A stretch of DNA of 64,000 bases from Alphaproteobacteria bacterium. GTDB taxonomy: Bacteria; Pseudomonadota; Alphaproteobacteria; UBA9655. The notes under the pieces were generated by a model. That model made no database searches, was not told the DNA's origin, and worked only from the letters and a program-made list of their open reading frames with translations. Of this stretch, positions 46,997-57,273 are shown piece by piece. The position numbers and the translations under genes were made by a program. The DNA is taken from positions 1-64,000 of the forward strand of contig JAGONT010000008.1 in NCBI GenBank assembly GCA_017992885.1, written 5' to 3'. How positions within the stretch are numbered: the first letter of the stretch is position 1; each line of letters begins with the position of its first letter.

Positions 46997-48240
46997 CCAC
47001 ACAAATTATTACCTTTGGCTGCCGTCTGAATTCTTATGAATCAGAAGTTATTCGCGAAAAGGCCCAAAAAGCAGGACTGGAAAATGCCATTATTTTTAAT
47101 ACATGCGCCGTAACTGCTGAAGCAGAACGCCAAGCCCGCCAAGCCATCCGAAAACATCGCCGCGAAAACCCCCATGTAAAAATTATTGTCACCGGCTGTA
47201 GCGCTCAAATAAATCCTGAATCCTTTGCTCAAATGCCAGAAGTCGACCAAATTCTTGGGAACATGGAAAAATTAGAAGAAACCTATTTTCGCCCTGATCA
47301 AGAACATGCTCGCGTTATTGTGAACGATATCATGTCCGTACAAGACACAGCTGAACATTTGATTTCCGGTTTTGACGGCCGTGCGCGGGCCTTTATTCAA
47401 GTCCAAAACGGCTGCAACCATCGCTGTACCTTTTGCACCATTCCGTTTGGCCGAGGCAATAGCCGAAGCGTCCCTTTAGGCGTAATTGTAGATCAAGTTC
47501 GCATTCTTTTGGCCAAAGGGTTTCAAGAAATTGTTCTCACAGGCGTTGATATTACAGCCTATGGTGAAGACCTTCCCGGAAAGCCCACTTTAGGACAAAT
47601 CGTTAAGCGCTTACTCGCCCAAATCCCTGAGCTTCCCCGCCTTCGCTTATCTTCCTTAGATCCCGTTGAGGTCGATCCAGACCTTTTTCATGTCTTCGAG
47701 CGTGAACCCAGGCTAATGCCTCACTTTCATTTAAGCCTGCAAGCCGGAGATGACATGATTTTAAAACGCATGAAACGCCGTCATTTACGTCAAGATGCCA
47801 TTGATATATGTGAGAAATTACGCGAATTACGCAACGACGTTACGTTCGGTGCTGATATTATTGCCGGTTTCCCTACGGAAACCAGTGAAATGTTTGAGAA
47901 TTCATTACGAATCATCGACGAATGTGATTTAAGTTTTCTGCATGTTTTTCCCTACTCTCCCCGCCAAGGAACACCTGCCGCTCGTATGCCTCAAGTCAGG
48001 CAAGATATTATCAAAGAGCGTGCCGCACGTTTGCGCCAGGCAGGACAAAAAAACCTTGAGCGTACCTTTAGTAAATTTATAGGCCGTGAGGTAAGTGTTT
48101 TGTTTGAATCCGAAACACAAGGTCATAGTGAACATTTTTTGAACGTTCGATCAACAACATCTCATAGCCCAGGCAGTATCCTTAAGGCTCATATTATGCA
48201 AGCAAAAGAAACCTATCTCGACGTTAAGGTTATTTCATGA
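46993..48240 (+). CDS. mtaB: tRNA t6A37 methylthiotransferase
   Basis: 415 residues. A radical-SAM enzyme that converts t6A37 to ms2t6A37. N-terminal UPF0004 domain: FGCRLNSYESE, FNTCAVTAEAERQARQAIR and TGCSAQ bind one cluster. Radical-SAM CxxxCxxC: CNHRCTFCTIPFGRG. The R-QAR-IR pattern and GCRLN favour MtaB over MiaB. C-terminal TRAM-like strand about 350-415. Coupled on both sides (ATGA overlaps) with dapF and ftsY. Confidence 0.94.
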   Translation: MTTQIITFGCRLNSYESEVIREKAQKAGLENAIIFNTCAVTAEAERQARQAIRKHRRENPHVKIIVTGCSAQINPESFAQMPEVDQILGNMEKLEETYFRPDQEHARVIVNDIMSVQDTAEHLISGFDGRARAFIQVQNGCNHRCTFCTIPFGRGNSRSVPLGVIVDQVRILLAKGFQEIVLTGVDITAYGEDLPGKPTLGQIVKRLLAQIPELPRLRLSSLDPVEVDPDLFHVFEREPRLMPHFHLSLQAGDDMILKRMKRRHLRQDAIDICEKLRELRNDVTFGADIIAGFPTETSEMFENSLRIIDECDLSFLHVFPYSPRQGTPAARMPQVRQDIIKERAARLRQAGQKNLERTFSKFIGREVSVLFESETQGHSEHFLNVRSTTSHSPGSILKAHIMQAKETYLDVKVIS

Positions 48241-49157
48241 CCAGTTGGATTAAGCGGCTGAAAGATGGTCTTAAAAAATCGTCATCGCGGTTATCTGCAG
48301 GAATCACTACCCTTATCACCCATCGCAAATTGGATGATGAAACCCTTGAAGAACTCGAAGATCTTTTAATTACCAGTGACTTAGGGGTCGCCACAGCCCA
48401 GGATCTTGTGCAAAAACTGAGTCAAAAAAAATATAACCAAAATATTACGCCTGAAGAAATTCGCGTCGTTTTTGCTGAAGAAATTGAAACTTTGCTAACC
48501 CCTTATGCTCTTCCTTTAATTCCAAAAAAATCGTCCAATCCCTATGTCGTTTTGGTCCTAGGCGTGAATGGCTCAGGAAAAACCACCACCATTGGTAAAT
48601 TAGCTAAGCAATGGAAAGATCAAGGGTATCAACTTTCTCTGGTCGCAGGCGATACCTTTCGAGCAGCAGCTATTGAACAACTTAACATCTGGGCTCAACG
48701 CGCGAACGTTCCCCTTGAAAGTGCCTCTACCAAAGATGCAGCGGGCCTCGTGTATGAAGCTCTTCAAAAAGCCAAAGAGCGTGGAGATGATATTGTCATC
48801 ATCGATACGGCAGGAAGGCTCCATAACAAGACTGTATTGATGGAGGAGCTTAAAAAAATTAGACGCGTCATACAAAAACTTGACCCTTCTGCTCCTCATG
48901 CCACTCTTTTAGTCTTGGATGCAACCACAGGCCAAAATGCCTTAACTCAAGTCAAAGTTTTCCAGGAAACCGCTGACGTTTCAGGTCTTATTATTACCAA
49001 GTTGGACGGCACTGCCAAGGGCGGCGTGCTCGTCGCTATCGCTCAACAATTTAACCTGCCCATTCACGCCATCGGCGTGGGGGAAGCCATTGAAGATTTA
49101 CATGCCTTTTCAGCTCAAGAGTTTGCCCGAAGCTTAATGGATGAGATCAGAGGATAA
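48237..49157 (+). CDS. ftsY: Signal recognition particle receptor FtsY
   Basis: 306 residues; the NG GTPase with almost no acidic A domain. It docks SRP-ribosome complexes at the membrane. GTPase motifs: GVNGSGKTTTIGKLA, DTFRAAAIEQL, DTAGRLHNK, TKLDGTAKGG. The mtaB-ftsY overlap is common in alphaproteobacteria. The 149 bases after it contain nothing obvious. Confidence 0.97.
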   Translation: MTSWIKRLKDGLKKSSSRLSAGITTLITHRKLDDETLEELEDLLITSDLGVATAQDLVQKLSQKKYNQNITPEEIRVVFAEEIETLLTPYALPLIPKKSSNPYVVLVLGVNGSGKTTTIGKLAKQWKDQGYQLSLVAGDTFRAAAIEQLNIWAQRANVPLESASTKDAAGLVYEALQKAKERGDDIVIIDTAGRLHNKTVLMEELKKIRRVIQKLDPSAPHATLLVLDATTGQNALTQVKVFQETADVSGLIITKLDGTAKGGVLVAIAQQFNLPIHAIGVGEAIEDLHAFSAQEFARSLMDEIRG

Positions 49158-49315
49158 AAATAGCCTTAAGAAAAAATCAAAGCCCTATCATGTCCGAATC
49201 TCGTCGGGGAAGAAAATAAAGTCGAATGAATGTGTATAAAAATCTTTTGTGTTTTGAAAAATATCTCGGTATAAATTTCCTGATTACTAAAAACGAATAG
49301 TTAAGATTGCAAAAA

Positions 49316-50353
49316 ATGGCAGATTCACGATTTTATAAAAGAAAAGGGCCCTTTACTTTAGCTGATCTCGCTACATATGGCCAATGTGAGGTGGGGCAAG
49401 GTGACCCTTCTTTACGCATCGAAGATGTGGCTCCTTTGGATACAGCCGAACTTTCGTGCATCAGTTTATTTCACAATGCAAAATATGAAGAAATCCTCAC
49501 AAACACGAAAGCATCCGCCTGTATTCTTTCCTCTGAAATGCAAGAGCGAGCCCCCAGTCATTTGGCGCTGCTATTCTCCAAATATCCTCACCGATCATAC
49601 GCTCTTATTGCAAATGCCTTTTACCCAAAGGAAAAAGCAGAAACCAACATAGCCCCCACAGCCATTGTTCATCCTACCGTAAAGATGGGCAAAGGAATTA
49701 CCATTGGCCCTATGTCTGTGATTGGGGCTAACGTTGAATTGGGCGACCATGTGGAAATTGGTCCCCTGGTTATCATTGGAGAAGGCGTTGTCATTGGAGA
49801 AGCTTCGGTCATAGAGTCTCATGTTTCTATCTCCCATGCCCTTATTGGTAAACACGTTCATATCAAGCCTGGAGCACGGATAGGTCAAAGTGGATTTGGC
49901 TTTTTCATGGATGATGGTCACATGGGAGGACACGTCCCTGTTCCTCAATTGGGACGCATTATTATTCACGATTACGTAGAAATTGGAGCCAATACAACAG
50001 TGGATCGAGGAAGTGGCCCTGATACAATCATTGGGATGGGAACACGAATTGACAATTTGGTCCAGGTTGCTCATAACGTTCACTTTGGAAAAGGGTGCGT
50101 GATGGTAGCTCAATCAGGGGTTGCAGGAAGTACAAAATTTGGAGATTATGTCGCTGCAGGGGGCCAAGCCGGTATTGCTGATAACTTAAAAATTGGCTCA
50201 GGGGCACGTCTTGCAGCCCAATGTGGTATTATGAGGAATGTGAAGCCTCAAGAAGTTTTGGCGGGAAGTCCTGCCATGCCTCTGAAAACACACTATCGCC
50301 AAGTCGCTGTTTTAAAGAGGCTAGCTGAAGAAGATCGGAAAAAAGTTAATTAA
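49316..50353 (+). CDS. lpxD: UDP-3-O-acylglucosamine N-acyltransferase
   Basis: 345 residues; adds the N-linked 3-hydroxyacyl chain in lipid A synthesis. An N-terminal uridine-binding domain (about 1-100) precedes hexapeptide repeats of the left-handed beta helix (IVHPTVKMGKGITIGPMSV and on). The catalytic His lies in VAHNVHFGKGC. Ends with a helical AVLKRLAEEDRKK. ATG 49316 preferred over TTG 49307. First of the five-gene lpx run. Confidence 0.96.
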   Translation: MADSRFYKRKGPFTLADLATYGQCEVGQGDPSLRIEDVAPLDTAELSCISLFHNAKYEEILTNTKASACILSSEMQERAPSHLALLFSKYPHRSYALIANAFYPKEKAETNIAPTAIVHPTVKMGKGITIGPMSVIGANVELGDHVEIGPLVIIGEGVVIGEASVIESHVSISHALIGKHVHIKPGARIGQSGFGFFMDDGHMGGHVPVPQLGRIIIHDYVEIGANTTVDRGSGPDTIIGMGTRIDNLVQVAHNVHFGKGCVMVAQSGVAGSTKFGDYVAAGGQAGIADNLKIGSGARLAAQCGIMRNVKPQEVLAGSPAMPLKTHYRQVAVLKRLAEEDRKKVN

Positions 50354-50366
50354 GAGTAAGAAAATT

Positions 50367-50849
50367 ATGTCTGCATTAGAAAATAAAGTCACGTCAACTG
50401 AAGACACGAATCACGTTGAGTTGAATGCTGAGCAAATTAAACGTTTAATTCCTCATCGTTCACCCATGTTAATGGTAGAGCGGTTGATCAAAGTTATCAG
50501 TGGAGAAAGCGCTATTGGAATTAAAACAGTTTCTTTGGAGGATTGGTATTTTCAAGGTCACTTTCCAAAAAAGCCTGTGATGCCAGGAGTAATGATCATT
50601 GAAGCCTTAGCTCAAACAGCAGCGACTTTGGCTATGCATTCATTAGATTTATATGATAAAGAAAAACTGGTTTATTTTATGGGCATTGACGAAGCTCGTT
50701 TTCGTAAGATGGTTGTGCCCGGAGACGTTCTTTCTCTTGAAGTCCAAAAAACCCATAAACGTGGGCCTGTTTGGCGTTTTAAGGGTTTGGCCAAAGTTAA
50801 TGGTGAAATTGTCGCTGAAGCTATTAAAACAGCTATGATTTCAGATTAG
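50367..50849 (+). CDS. fabZ: 3-hydroxyacyl-ACP dehydratase
   Basis: 160 residues, hot-dog fold. It dehydrates hydroxyacyl-ACP in fatty-acid synthesis. The active site is in YFQGHFPKKPVMPGVMIIEA (catalytic His near 70, Glu near 84), preceded by LIPHRSPMLMVE. It sits between lpxD and lpxA as usual, since all draw on the same hydroxyacyl-ACP pool. Confidence 0.97.
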   Translation: MSALENKVTSTEDTNHVELNAEQIKRLIPHRSPMLMVERLIKVISGESAIGIKTVSLEDWYFQGHFPKKPVMPGVMIIEALAQTAATLAMHSLDLYDKEKLVYFMGIDEARFRKMVVPGDVLSLEVQKTHKRGPVWRFKGLAKVNGEIVAEAIKTAMISD

Positions 50850-50878
50850 TTAAATATTTTTTAGAAAGTTAATGAATT

Positions 50879-51730
50879 ATGTCTAATCAAATTCACCCCA
50901 CAGCCATTGTTGCTCAAGAAGCAAAGCTTGCGGACGGTGTATGCATTGGTGCTTATAGCATTATTGGGCCACATGTTGTCTTAAATGAAAATGTTAAGAT
51001 TCATCCTCATGTCGTTATTGAGGGACGCACAACCCTTGGAGCGCGCACAGAAGTTTTCCCATTTGCAGTTTTAGGGCTTGCACCACAAAATGCTCATTAC
51101 AAGGGAGAACCTTCAACCCTTGAGATTGGAGAAGCTTGCACTATCCGAGAACACGCCACCATTCATCCAGGCACGGAAAAGGGAGGGATGAGAACCACCA
51201 TCGGCAATCATTGTTATATCATGATTGGCGTTCATATTGGCCACGATTGTCATGTTGGAAATTTTGTAACAATGGCAAATAATGCCACTCTTGGAGGGCA
51301 TGTCACCGTTGGCGATTACGCCAATATTGGAGGCCTTGCTGCCATCCATCAATTTGTTCGGATTGGGCCTTTTGCTATGATTTCTGGTACTGCTGGCGTG
51401 AATGAAGACGTGATTCCTTTTGGAACCGTAATGGCCATGAGAGGAAAGCTTGGTGGCTTAAACATTATTGGAATGAAGCGAAGAGGATTTGAACGACAAG
51501 ATATTCACAATCTTCGCAATGCTTATAAGCTGTTGGCGAAGAATCAGGAAGGAACTTTTAGCGAGCGTCTACAAAAAATTAATTCTTTGTATGGAGAATG
51601 TAGACCTGTAAAAGAACTTCTTGCATTCATTGAGCAATATCCTGAAAGAGCATTGTGTCTTCCCTCAGAAGATTGGGAGTATGAGCTAGAAGAGGCTGAG
51701 GAGAAGACGCGTGCAACAACCGTCGTCTAA
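50879..51730 (+). CDS. lpxA: UDP-N-acetylglucosamine acyltransferase
   Basis: 283 residues. First committed step of lipid A synthesis. Hexapeptide-repeat beta helix from IHPTAIVAQEAKL, catalytic His in the IGVHIGHDCHVG region, and GLAAIHQFVRIGPFAMISG. C-terminal helices (GMKRRGFERQDIHNLRNAYK) complete the acyl-chain site. It overlaps lpxI by 20 bases. Confidence 0.97.
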   Translation: MSNQIHPTAIVAQEAKLADGVCIGAYSIIGPHVVLNENVKIHPHVVIEGRTTLGARTEVFPFAVLGLAPQNAHYKGEPSTLEIGEACTIREHATIHPGTEKGGMRTTIGNHCYIMIGVHIGHDCHVGNFVTMANNATLGGHVTVGDYANIGGLAAIHQFVRIGPFAMISGTAGVNEDVIPFGTVMAMRGKLGGLNIIGMKRRGFERQDIHNLRNAYKLLAKNQEGTFSERLQKINSLYGECRPVKELLAFIEQYPERALCLPSEDWEYELEEAEEKTRATTVV

Positions 51731-52565
51731 ACAAACTCCTATTGCCCTATTTGCGGGAAAAGGTGAGCTTCCACGTATTCTTATTAATGCCTTCAAAAGC
51801 GAAAATAGACCTTTCCTCATTCTTGCTTTTAAAGGCCAAACGGAAGAAAACCTTGTTAAAGATCATCCCCATATCTGGCTTTATTTTGGTGAAGCTGGAA
51901 AAGCTTTACGCTATATGCAGGAAAATCACATTCAAGATATTGTCATGGCAGGAACAATTACTCGACCTGCGATGAGTGAGGTTCGCCCTGATTGGGAGGG
52001 GGTCAAATGGCTTACAAAAATTGGATCAAAAGCTTTAGGAGATGATAACCTTTTAAAACTACTGATTCATATGATTGAAGAGCGAGGATATCGCATCGTA
52101 GGCCCAGATGACATTTTGGCTGATCTTTTGGCCCCAGAAGGCCTTTTCACATCCCATGAACCTGATGAGCAAGCCTGGCAAGATATTGGTCGAGGCATTG
52201 ATGTTCTAACAGCCTTAGGGCCTGCAGACGTAGGACAAGCTGTTGTCATCCAAGAAGGTCTTGTTCTTGGTGTTGAAGCTATTGAGGGAACAGACGCTTT
52301 AATCGAACGTGCAGGAGCACTTCAACGTCAAGGGCTAGGAGGAATTTTGGTCAAAACAGCTAAGCGTCAACAAGAAAAGCGGGTTGACCTTCCCGTCATT
52401 GGCGTTGAAACCGTGCGACAAGCCGCAAAGGCAGGGCTGCGAGGCATTGCAATCGAAGCAGGGCGAACACTCATTTTAAATCGAGGAGACTTGCTAAAGT
52501 TAGCAGAAGAAAAATCCCTTTTCATTTTAAGCCTTCCTAGTTCTCAATGTCACAGGTTCCTTTAG
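51711..52565 (+). CDS. lpxI: UDP-2,3-diacylglucosamine diphosphatase LpxI
   Basis: 284 residues from GTG 51711 with GAGGAG upstream. LpxI (DUF1009) replaces LpxH in alphaproteobacteria and releases lipid X. Family features: ALFAGKGELPRILINAFKS, VMAGTITRPAMSEVRPDW, DDNLLKLLIHMIEERGYRI, and GVEAIEGTDALIERAG with the active-site aspartate. It overlaps lpxA and lpxB at both ends. Confidence 0.94.
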   Translation: MQQPSSKQTPIALFAGKGELPRILINAFKSENRPFLILAFKGQTEENLVKDHPHIWLYFGEAGKALRYMQENHIQDIVMAGTITRPAMSEVRPDWEGVKWLTKIGSKALGDDNLLKLLIHMIEERGYRIVGPDDILADLLAPEGLFTSHEPDEQAWQDIGRGIDVLTALGPADVGQAVVIQEGLVLGVEAIEGTDALIERAGALQRQGLGGILVKTAKRQQEKRVDLPVIGVETVRQAAKAGLRGIAIEAGRTLILNRGDLLKLAEEKSLFILSLPSSQCHRFL

Positions 52566-53710
52566 TATTTCTTATCGCGGGCGAAGCTTCTGGTGATCAA
52601 TTGGGAGCTGACCTGATGGCCTCCTTAAAAAAAAACCATCCGGTTCGATTCGCTGGCATTGGGGGAGAAGCAATGAAAGAGCAAGGACTTCAAAGCCTCT
52701 TTCCCATGACAGATCTTTCAATCATTGGTATTTTAGGAATTGTGCGTCATTTTTCTAAACTTTGGAAACATCTTAGGTATACTGTTAAAACGATTCGATT
52801 GATGCAGCCGGATATTGTTATAACGATTGACTCTCCAGAATTCAGTTTTCGCGTCATGAAGCAACTTCACAAACTATCTCAAAGGCCAAAGTTGATCCAT
52901 TATGTGGCCCCCACAGTATGGGCATGGCGACCTGGTCGAGCCAAAAGAATTGCTCGGTTTTTAGACCATCTCTTGTGTGTTTATCCCTTTGAGCCACCTT
53001 ATTTTGAAAAGTATGGTCTTCCCACAACTTTTGTGGGCCACCCCATCGCAAAAAAACACGTAGTAGCCAATGAGGAAGAGCGCGATCCTCACTTGATTTG
53101 TGTACTCCCAGGAAGTCGACGCTCAGAAATTGAAACACTTATGCCTCTTTTTAAAAAAACCATCGACCTTTTAAAAAGAGACAATCCTGATATCAAAGTT
53201 GCTCTCCCAACCCTTCCTTCAGTTGAATCTTTCGTACGCCAAAACGTTCAAGATTGGTCTGTTCCTGTTGACATCGTGACGGGAAATGAAAAACGCAAGA
53301 CCATATTTCAAAAAGCCTTTGTAGCTTTAGCCGCTTCAGGAACGGTTGCTCTGCAACTCTCAGCTGCTCATCTCCCCTTTGTGATTGCCTACAAGATCAA
53401 CACGCTTAATGCCTGGATCGGCAAGGTTCTTATCAAAACACCTTGGGCATGTATGGTGAATATACTTCTAACCTTTCATAAATTTGGATTTATGCAAAAA
53501 AATATGCAGCAAGAAATGCCAACACCTTGGATTCCTGAATTCTTGCAACAGGAGTGTACACCAGAAAGAATGGCAGCAGCCCTTTTGATCCTTTTGCATG
53601 ATAAAAAAGCCCGGTCTCGTCAACTTAAGGCAATGGAAGAAACGATAAAACTTCTACATGCTCCTCCTGGTGTCGCTGCAAAAGTGGTGACAGCGTTTCT
53701 TGCAAAATAG
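52547..53710 (+). CDS. lpxB: Lipid-A-disaccharide synthase
   Basis: 387 residues, a GT-B/GT19 glycosyltransferase that condenses lipid X with UDP-diacylglucosamine. Signatures: IAGEASGDQLGADLM, FAGIGGEAM, DSPEFSFRV, YVAPTVWAWRPGRAKRI, TFVGHPIAK and LPGSRRSEIE. Last gene of the lpx run; it overlaps lpxI by 19 bases. Confidence 0.97.
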   Translation: MSQVPLVFLIAGEASGDQLGADLMASLKKNHPVRFAGIGGEAMKEQGLQSLFPMTDLSIIGILGIVRHFSKLWKHLRYTVKTIRLMQPDIVITIDSPEFSFRVMKQLHKLSQRPKLIHYVAPTVWAWRPGRAKRIARFLDHLLCVYPFEPPYFEKYGLPTTFVGHPIAKKHVVANEEERDPHLICVLPGSRRSEIETLMPLFKKTIDLLKRDNPDIKVALPTLPSVESFVRQNVQDWSVPVDIVTGNEKRKTIFQKAFVALAASGTVALQLSAAHLPFVIAYKINTLNAWIGKVLIKTPWACMVNILLTFHKFGFMQKNMQQEMPTPWIPEFLQQECTPERMAAALLILLHDKKARSRQLKAMEETIKLLHAPPGVAAKVVTAFLAK

Positions 53711-53833
53711 ATGCATTAAATGGATAAAAGTCGTAGGCAGAGTTATTTTACATACATCACATCACCTCTCCTCAAACCAAAAAGCCTATGCTAAGGTGCC
53801 TAAAAGAATTGAATAATTACGGAAGAAATTGGT

Positions 53834-54979
53834 ATGAAACTTGCTGTTCTAAAAGAACGAAGGCTTTATGAAGGGCGTGTTGCCGCAACTCCAGAAACGG
53901 TCAAAAAGCTCATTGCCCTTGGGTTTTCGATTGTGGTTGAAAAAGGAGCCGGTAACATGTCTCACTTTTCAGATGAGGCTTACGAAACTGCAGGCGCTAA
54001 AATCGCTCCCACCCCACAAAAAACTCTTGAAGGGGCTAGTGTTGTCTTAAAAGTCCAAGCTCCCATGACAAAAATGGATGGGGGAGAAGATGAAGTCAAA
54101 CTTTTACCTGAAGGCGCTCTTTTATTAGGTATCCTCCAACCTTATGCTAAACCTGAGCTTATTGAAGCGTATAACAATCGAAAAGTAACCGCTTTTGCTC
54201 TTGAACGTATTCCGCGCATTACCCGGGCGCAAGCCATGGATGTGTTATCCTCTCAAAGTAACCTCGCAGGTTATCGCGCAGTGATTGAAGCAAGTTATAC
54301 TTTTGAACGAGCCTTTCCCATGATGATGACGGCAGCAGGAACCATTGCTCCTGCCCGTGTCTTGATTTTAGGTGCAGGAGTGGCAGGCCTTCAAGCCGTA
54401 GCAACAGCCAAACGACTTGGAGCCATTGTTAGCGTCTTTGACGTCCGTGCTGCCGCTAAGGAACAAGTAGAAAGTCTTGGCGCAACCTTTGTGGAAGTCG
54501 ACTTCCAAGAATCGGGAGAGGCGACGGGTGGATACGCCAAAGAAATGAGCGAAGACTATAAATTACGCCAAGCTGCTAAAATTAAGGAAGTCCTGCAAAA
54601 ATCTGACATTGCGATCACCACTGCTTTAATTCCTGGAAAACCCGCACCGCGTCTTATTACAGCTGATATGGTGGCTGGCATGAAGCAAGGGTCTGTCGTT
54701 GTGGATCTGGCTGTTGAATCTGGGGGAAACTGTGAAGGCAGCGTTCTCGGCGAAGTCGTTGAAAAAAATGGTGTAAAGATTGTGGGTTACGCCAATATGG
54801 CAGGTCGCATTCCAACAGATGCAAGTGCTGTTTATGCTCGTAATCTTCTGCACCTTTTGACATTATGTGTTGATAAGGACTCAAAATCCCTGAAAATAAA
54901 TTGGGATGATGAAATCATTCGGGCGATTGCCTTGACCCATGAGGGAAAAGCCTTTCAACCTGAAAAAGGAGTATCATAA
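53834..54979 (+). CDS. pntAA: NAD(P) transhydrogenase subunit alpha, part 1
   Basis: 381 residues; the NAD(H)-binding domain I. It shows [38 protein letters not shown], the Rossmann [18 protein letters not shown], and [11 protein letters not shown]. The split into a separate soluble domain I and a short membrane part is the Rhodospirillum/alphaproteobacterial arrangement. The enzyme uses the proton gradient to make NADPH. Its stop overlaps pntAB by one base. Confidence 0.96.
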   Translation: MKLAVLKERRLYEGRVAATPETVKKLIALGFSIVVEKGAGNMSHFSDEAYETAGAKIAPTPQKTLEGASVVLKVQAPMTKMDGGEDEVKLLPEGALLLGILQPYAKPELIEAYNNRKVTAFALERIPRITRAQAMDVLSSQSNLAGYRAVIEASYTFERAFPMMMTAAGTIAPARVLILGAGVAGLQAVATAKRLGAIVSVFDVRAAAKEQVESLGATFVEVDFQESGEATGGYAKEMSEDYKLRQAAKIKEVLQKSDIAITTALIPGKPAPRLITADMVAGMKQGSVVVDLAVESGGNCEGSVLGEVVEKNGVKIVGYANMAGRIPTDASAVYARNLLHLLTLCVDKDSKSLKINWDDEIIRAIALTHEGKAFQPEKGVS

Positions 54980-55269
54980 TGGAAGTCATATCCCCCTTTA
55001 TCCTGGGTTTTACTGTTTTTGTCCTAGCCATATTTGTCGGATACTACGTTGTATGGAAAGTCACCCCTGCCCTGCATTCGCCCTTGATGTCCATTACCAA
55101 TGCCATTTCGAGCGTAATTATTGTCGGCGCCGTATTAGCTGCGGGATCAGCACAAGATACGTTGACGCAAGTTTTTGGCTTTGGGGCAGTCGTCATGGCG
55201 TCAATCAATATCTTTGGTGGTTTTGTGGTGACCCGTCGTATGCTTGAAATGTTCAATAAGAAAAAATAG
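54979..55269 (+). CDS. pntAB: NAD(P) transhydrogenase subunit alpha, part 2
   Basis: 96 residues with three to four membrane helices: [20 protein letters not shown], then [20 protein letters not shown] and [18 protein letters not shown]. This is the small alpha-2 part of proton-channel domain II. It lies between pntAA and pntB. Confidence 0.95.
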   Translation: MEVISPFILGFTVFVLAIFVGYYVVWKVTPALHSPLMSITNAISSVIIVGAVLAAGSAQDTLTQVFGFGAVVMASINIFGGFVVTRRMLEMFNKKK

Positions 55270-55279
55270 GATTGTTGTC

Positions 55280-56677
55280 GTGAGCGCAAATCTTTCAGCT
55301 ATTGCCTACCTTATTTCCTCTGTATGCTTTATTTTAGCCTTACAAGGACTCTCTTCAGCCAAAACCTCTCAACGAGGATTAAGTTTTGGCCTGGCGGGAA
55401 TGACCTTAGCTATTGCTACCACTCTCGCCTCTCCCATTGTCATCAGTTATGGCTGGATTCTGTCGGGAATTATTGTGGGAGGCACGATCGGAACACTCAT
55501 CGCTAAGAAAATTCAGATGACCGCCCTCCCCCAACTGGTTGCAGCCTTTCATAGTTTAGTCGGTTTAGCAGCTGTTTGTGTAGCAGCAGCCGCTTTATTA
55601 GAACCCGCAGCCTTTAATATTGGACAGATTGGATCCATTGCAGCGGGATCTCTTGTCGAAATGGGCCTTGGCGTTGCCATTGGCGCCATTACCTTTACAG
55701 GCTCAGTTGTCGCATTTGCTAAACTCCAAGGGCTTGTTTCCGGCAACCCCTTAATTTTTAAGGGCCAACATCCCTTGAATGCCACACTCGGTATTGTGCT
55801 CATACTCATGATTGCTCTTTTTGCCATGAACGAGTGTCATTGCCTCTTTTGGGCCCTCATCCTTGTGTCACTACTTTTAGGTTTCCTCCTTATCCTCCCT
55901 ATCGGCGGAGCCGATATGCCAGTTGTGATTTCAATGTTGAACTCTTATTCTGGGTGGGCTGCTGCAGGCATTGGTTTTACCCTTGGCAATAGCCTTTTAA
56001 TTATTACAGGTGCCTTGGTGGGGGCTTCTGGTGCGATTCTTAGTTATATTATGTGTAAGGGCATGAACCGCTCTATCATCAATATCATCCTGGGTGGATT
56101 TGGGGGAGAGACCGCCGCAGCAGCAGTTCAAGGGAGCAAAGAACAACGTGCCTATAAGGCTGGTAGTGCGGAAGATGCAAGTTTTATCATGAAAAACGCA
56201 AAATCAGTGATTATTGTGCCTGGCTATGGCATGGCTGTCGCTCAAGCGCAACATGCTTTGCGGGAAATGGCAGATGTTTTACGGAGTGAAGGTGTACACG
56301 TACGCTACGCCATTCATCCTGTAGCGGGGCGTATGCCTGGGCATATGAATGTTCTTTTGGCAGAAGCCAATGTTCCCTACGAAGATGTCCTTGAACTTGA
56401 AGAGATCAATCGTGACTTTGGTCAAACAGATGTGGCCTTTGTCATTGGCGCCAATGATGTGACTAATCCAGCGGCCAAAACTGATTCAACAAGTCCCATT
56501 TTCGGCATGCCTATTTTAGACGTGGACAAGGCCAAAACCGTCTTGTTTGTCAAGCGGTCGATGTCTCCTGGTTATGCGGGAGTAGATAATGAGCTTTTCT
56601 ATAGAGACAATACCCTTATGCTCTTTGGCGATGCTAAAAAGATGGTTGAAGAGATCATTAAAGCCCTGCAGGAATAA
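55280..56677 (+). CDS. pntB: NAD(P) transhydrogenase subunit beta
   Basis: 465 residues from GTG 55280 (AGGA upstream). About nine membrane helices form the rest of the proton channel; the C-terminal NADP(H)-binding domain III has VPGYGMAVAQAQHAL, HPVAGRMPGHMNVLLAEA and GANDVTNPAA, with KRSMSPGYAGVDN. A longer frame from 55244 would overlap pntAB and I reject it. Confidence 0.96.
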   Translation: MSANLSAIAYLISSVCFILALQGLSSAKTSQRGLSFGLAGMTLAIATTLASPIVISYGWILSGIIVGGTIGTLIAKKIQMTALPQLVAAFHSLVGLAAVCVAAAALLEPAAFNIGQIGSIAAGSLVEMGLGVAIGAITFTGSVVAFAKLQGLVSGNPLIFKGQHPLNATLGIVLILMIALFAMNECHCLFWALILVSLLLGFLLILPIGGADMPVVISMLNSYSGWAAAGIGFTLGNSLLIITGALVGASGAILSYIMCKGMNRSIINIILGGFGGETAAAAVQGSKEQRAYKAGSAEDASFIMKNAKSVIIVPGYGMAVAQAQHALREMADVLRSEGVHVRYAIHPVAGRMPGHMNVLLAEANVPYEDVLELEEINRDFGQTDVAFVIGANDVTNPAAKTDSTSPIFGMPILDVDKAKTVLFVKRSMSPGYAGVDNELFYRDNTLMLFGDAKKMVEEIIKALQE

Positions 56678-56876
56678 AAACCATTGCTTTCTTGTGCATG
56701 ATTGATTGTCTTGATGAACACGATAGTGTCTAGCTATCCTATGCCCCCCTTTGTTATACGCCTAGGTGATTGCTCGCGACAACTTTAATTATAACTGAGA
56801 GATCAAATTGGATTTTACATTTACACCAAAATTAAAGCTGAACAATTATTTTTTTTAATTAATTTCGAAGTTTAAA

Positions 56877-57242
56877 ATGAGCAAAAAAATTTTAATTTTA
56901 ATGTTACTGACTCTATTTTACATGGAACCCGGACTTACATTAGAGGAGACAGAAGAGTGTGCGCACCTAAAGATCCGTAAAACACCTTCCGAGACTTATA
57001 ATCAATTCACAATTCGTCAGGTTCTTCCGACAATTCTTGATCCATGGTCACTCAGCGCTTTGAAAATTTACGGACAGGTAGTAATCCATTCATTTTCATG
57101 GATGCCTAAGATAAATGACGATTTTCACACAATTTTAAGCGGAGATTTAGAAGCATTTAATACTAAAACTGTTCTTAACTACAATTTAGCACAACATACA
57201 TATCTATCAAGTTGTAAAAACTTTTACTTTTACTTATTTTAA
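56877..57242 (+). CDS. Hypothetical secreted protein
   Basis: 121 residues with a signal peptide (KKILILMLLTLFYMEPGLTL). The mature part has two cysteines (EECAHL, SSCKNF) and no recognised domain; it ends in an aromatic run (FYFYLF). The ATG follows a weak ribosome site. The 199 bases upstream to pntB hold nothing clear. It could be a real orphan or a chance frame. Confidence 0.4.
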   Translation: MSKKILILMLLTLFYMEPGLTLEETEECAHLKIRKTPSETYNQFTIRQVLPTILDPWSLSALKIYGQVVIHSFSWMPKINDDFHTILSGDLEAFNTKTVLNYNLAQHTYLSSCKNFYFYLF

Positions 57243-57273
57243 AAGAACAAGATGAAAAATGAAACAACACCTT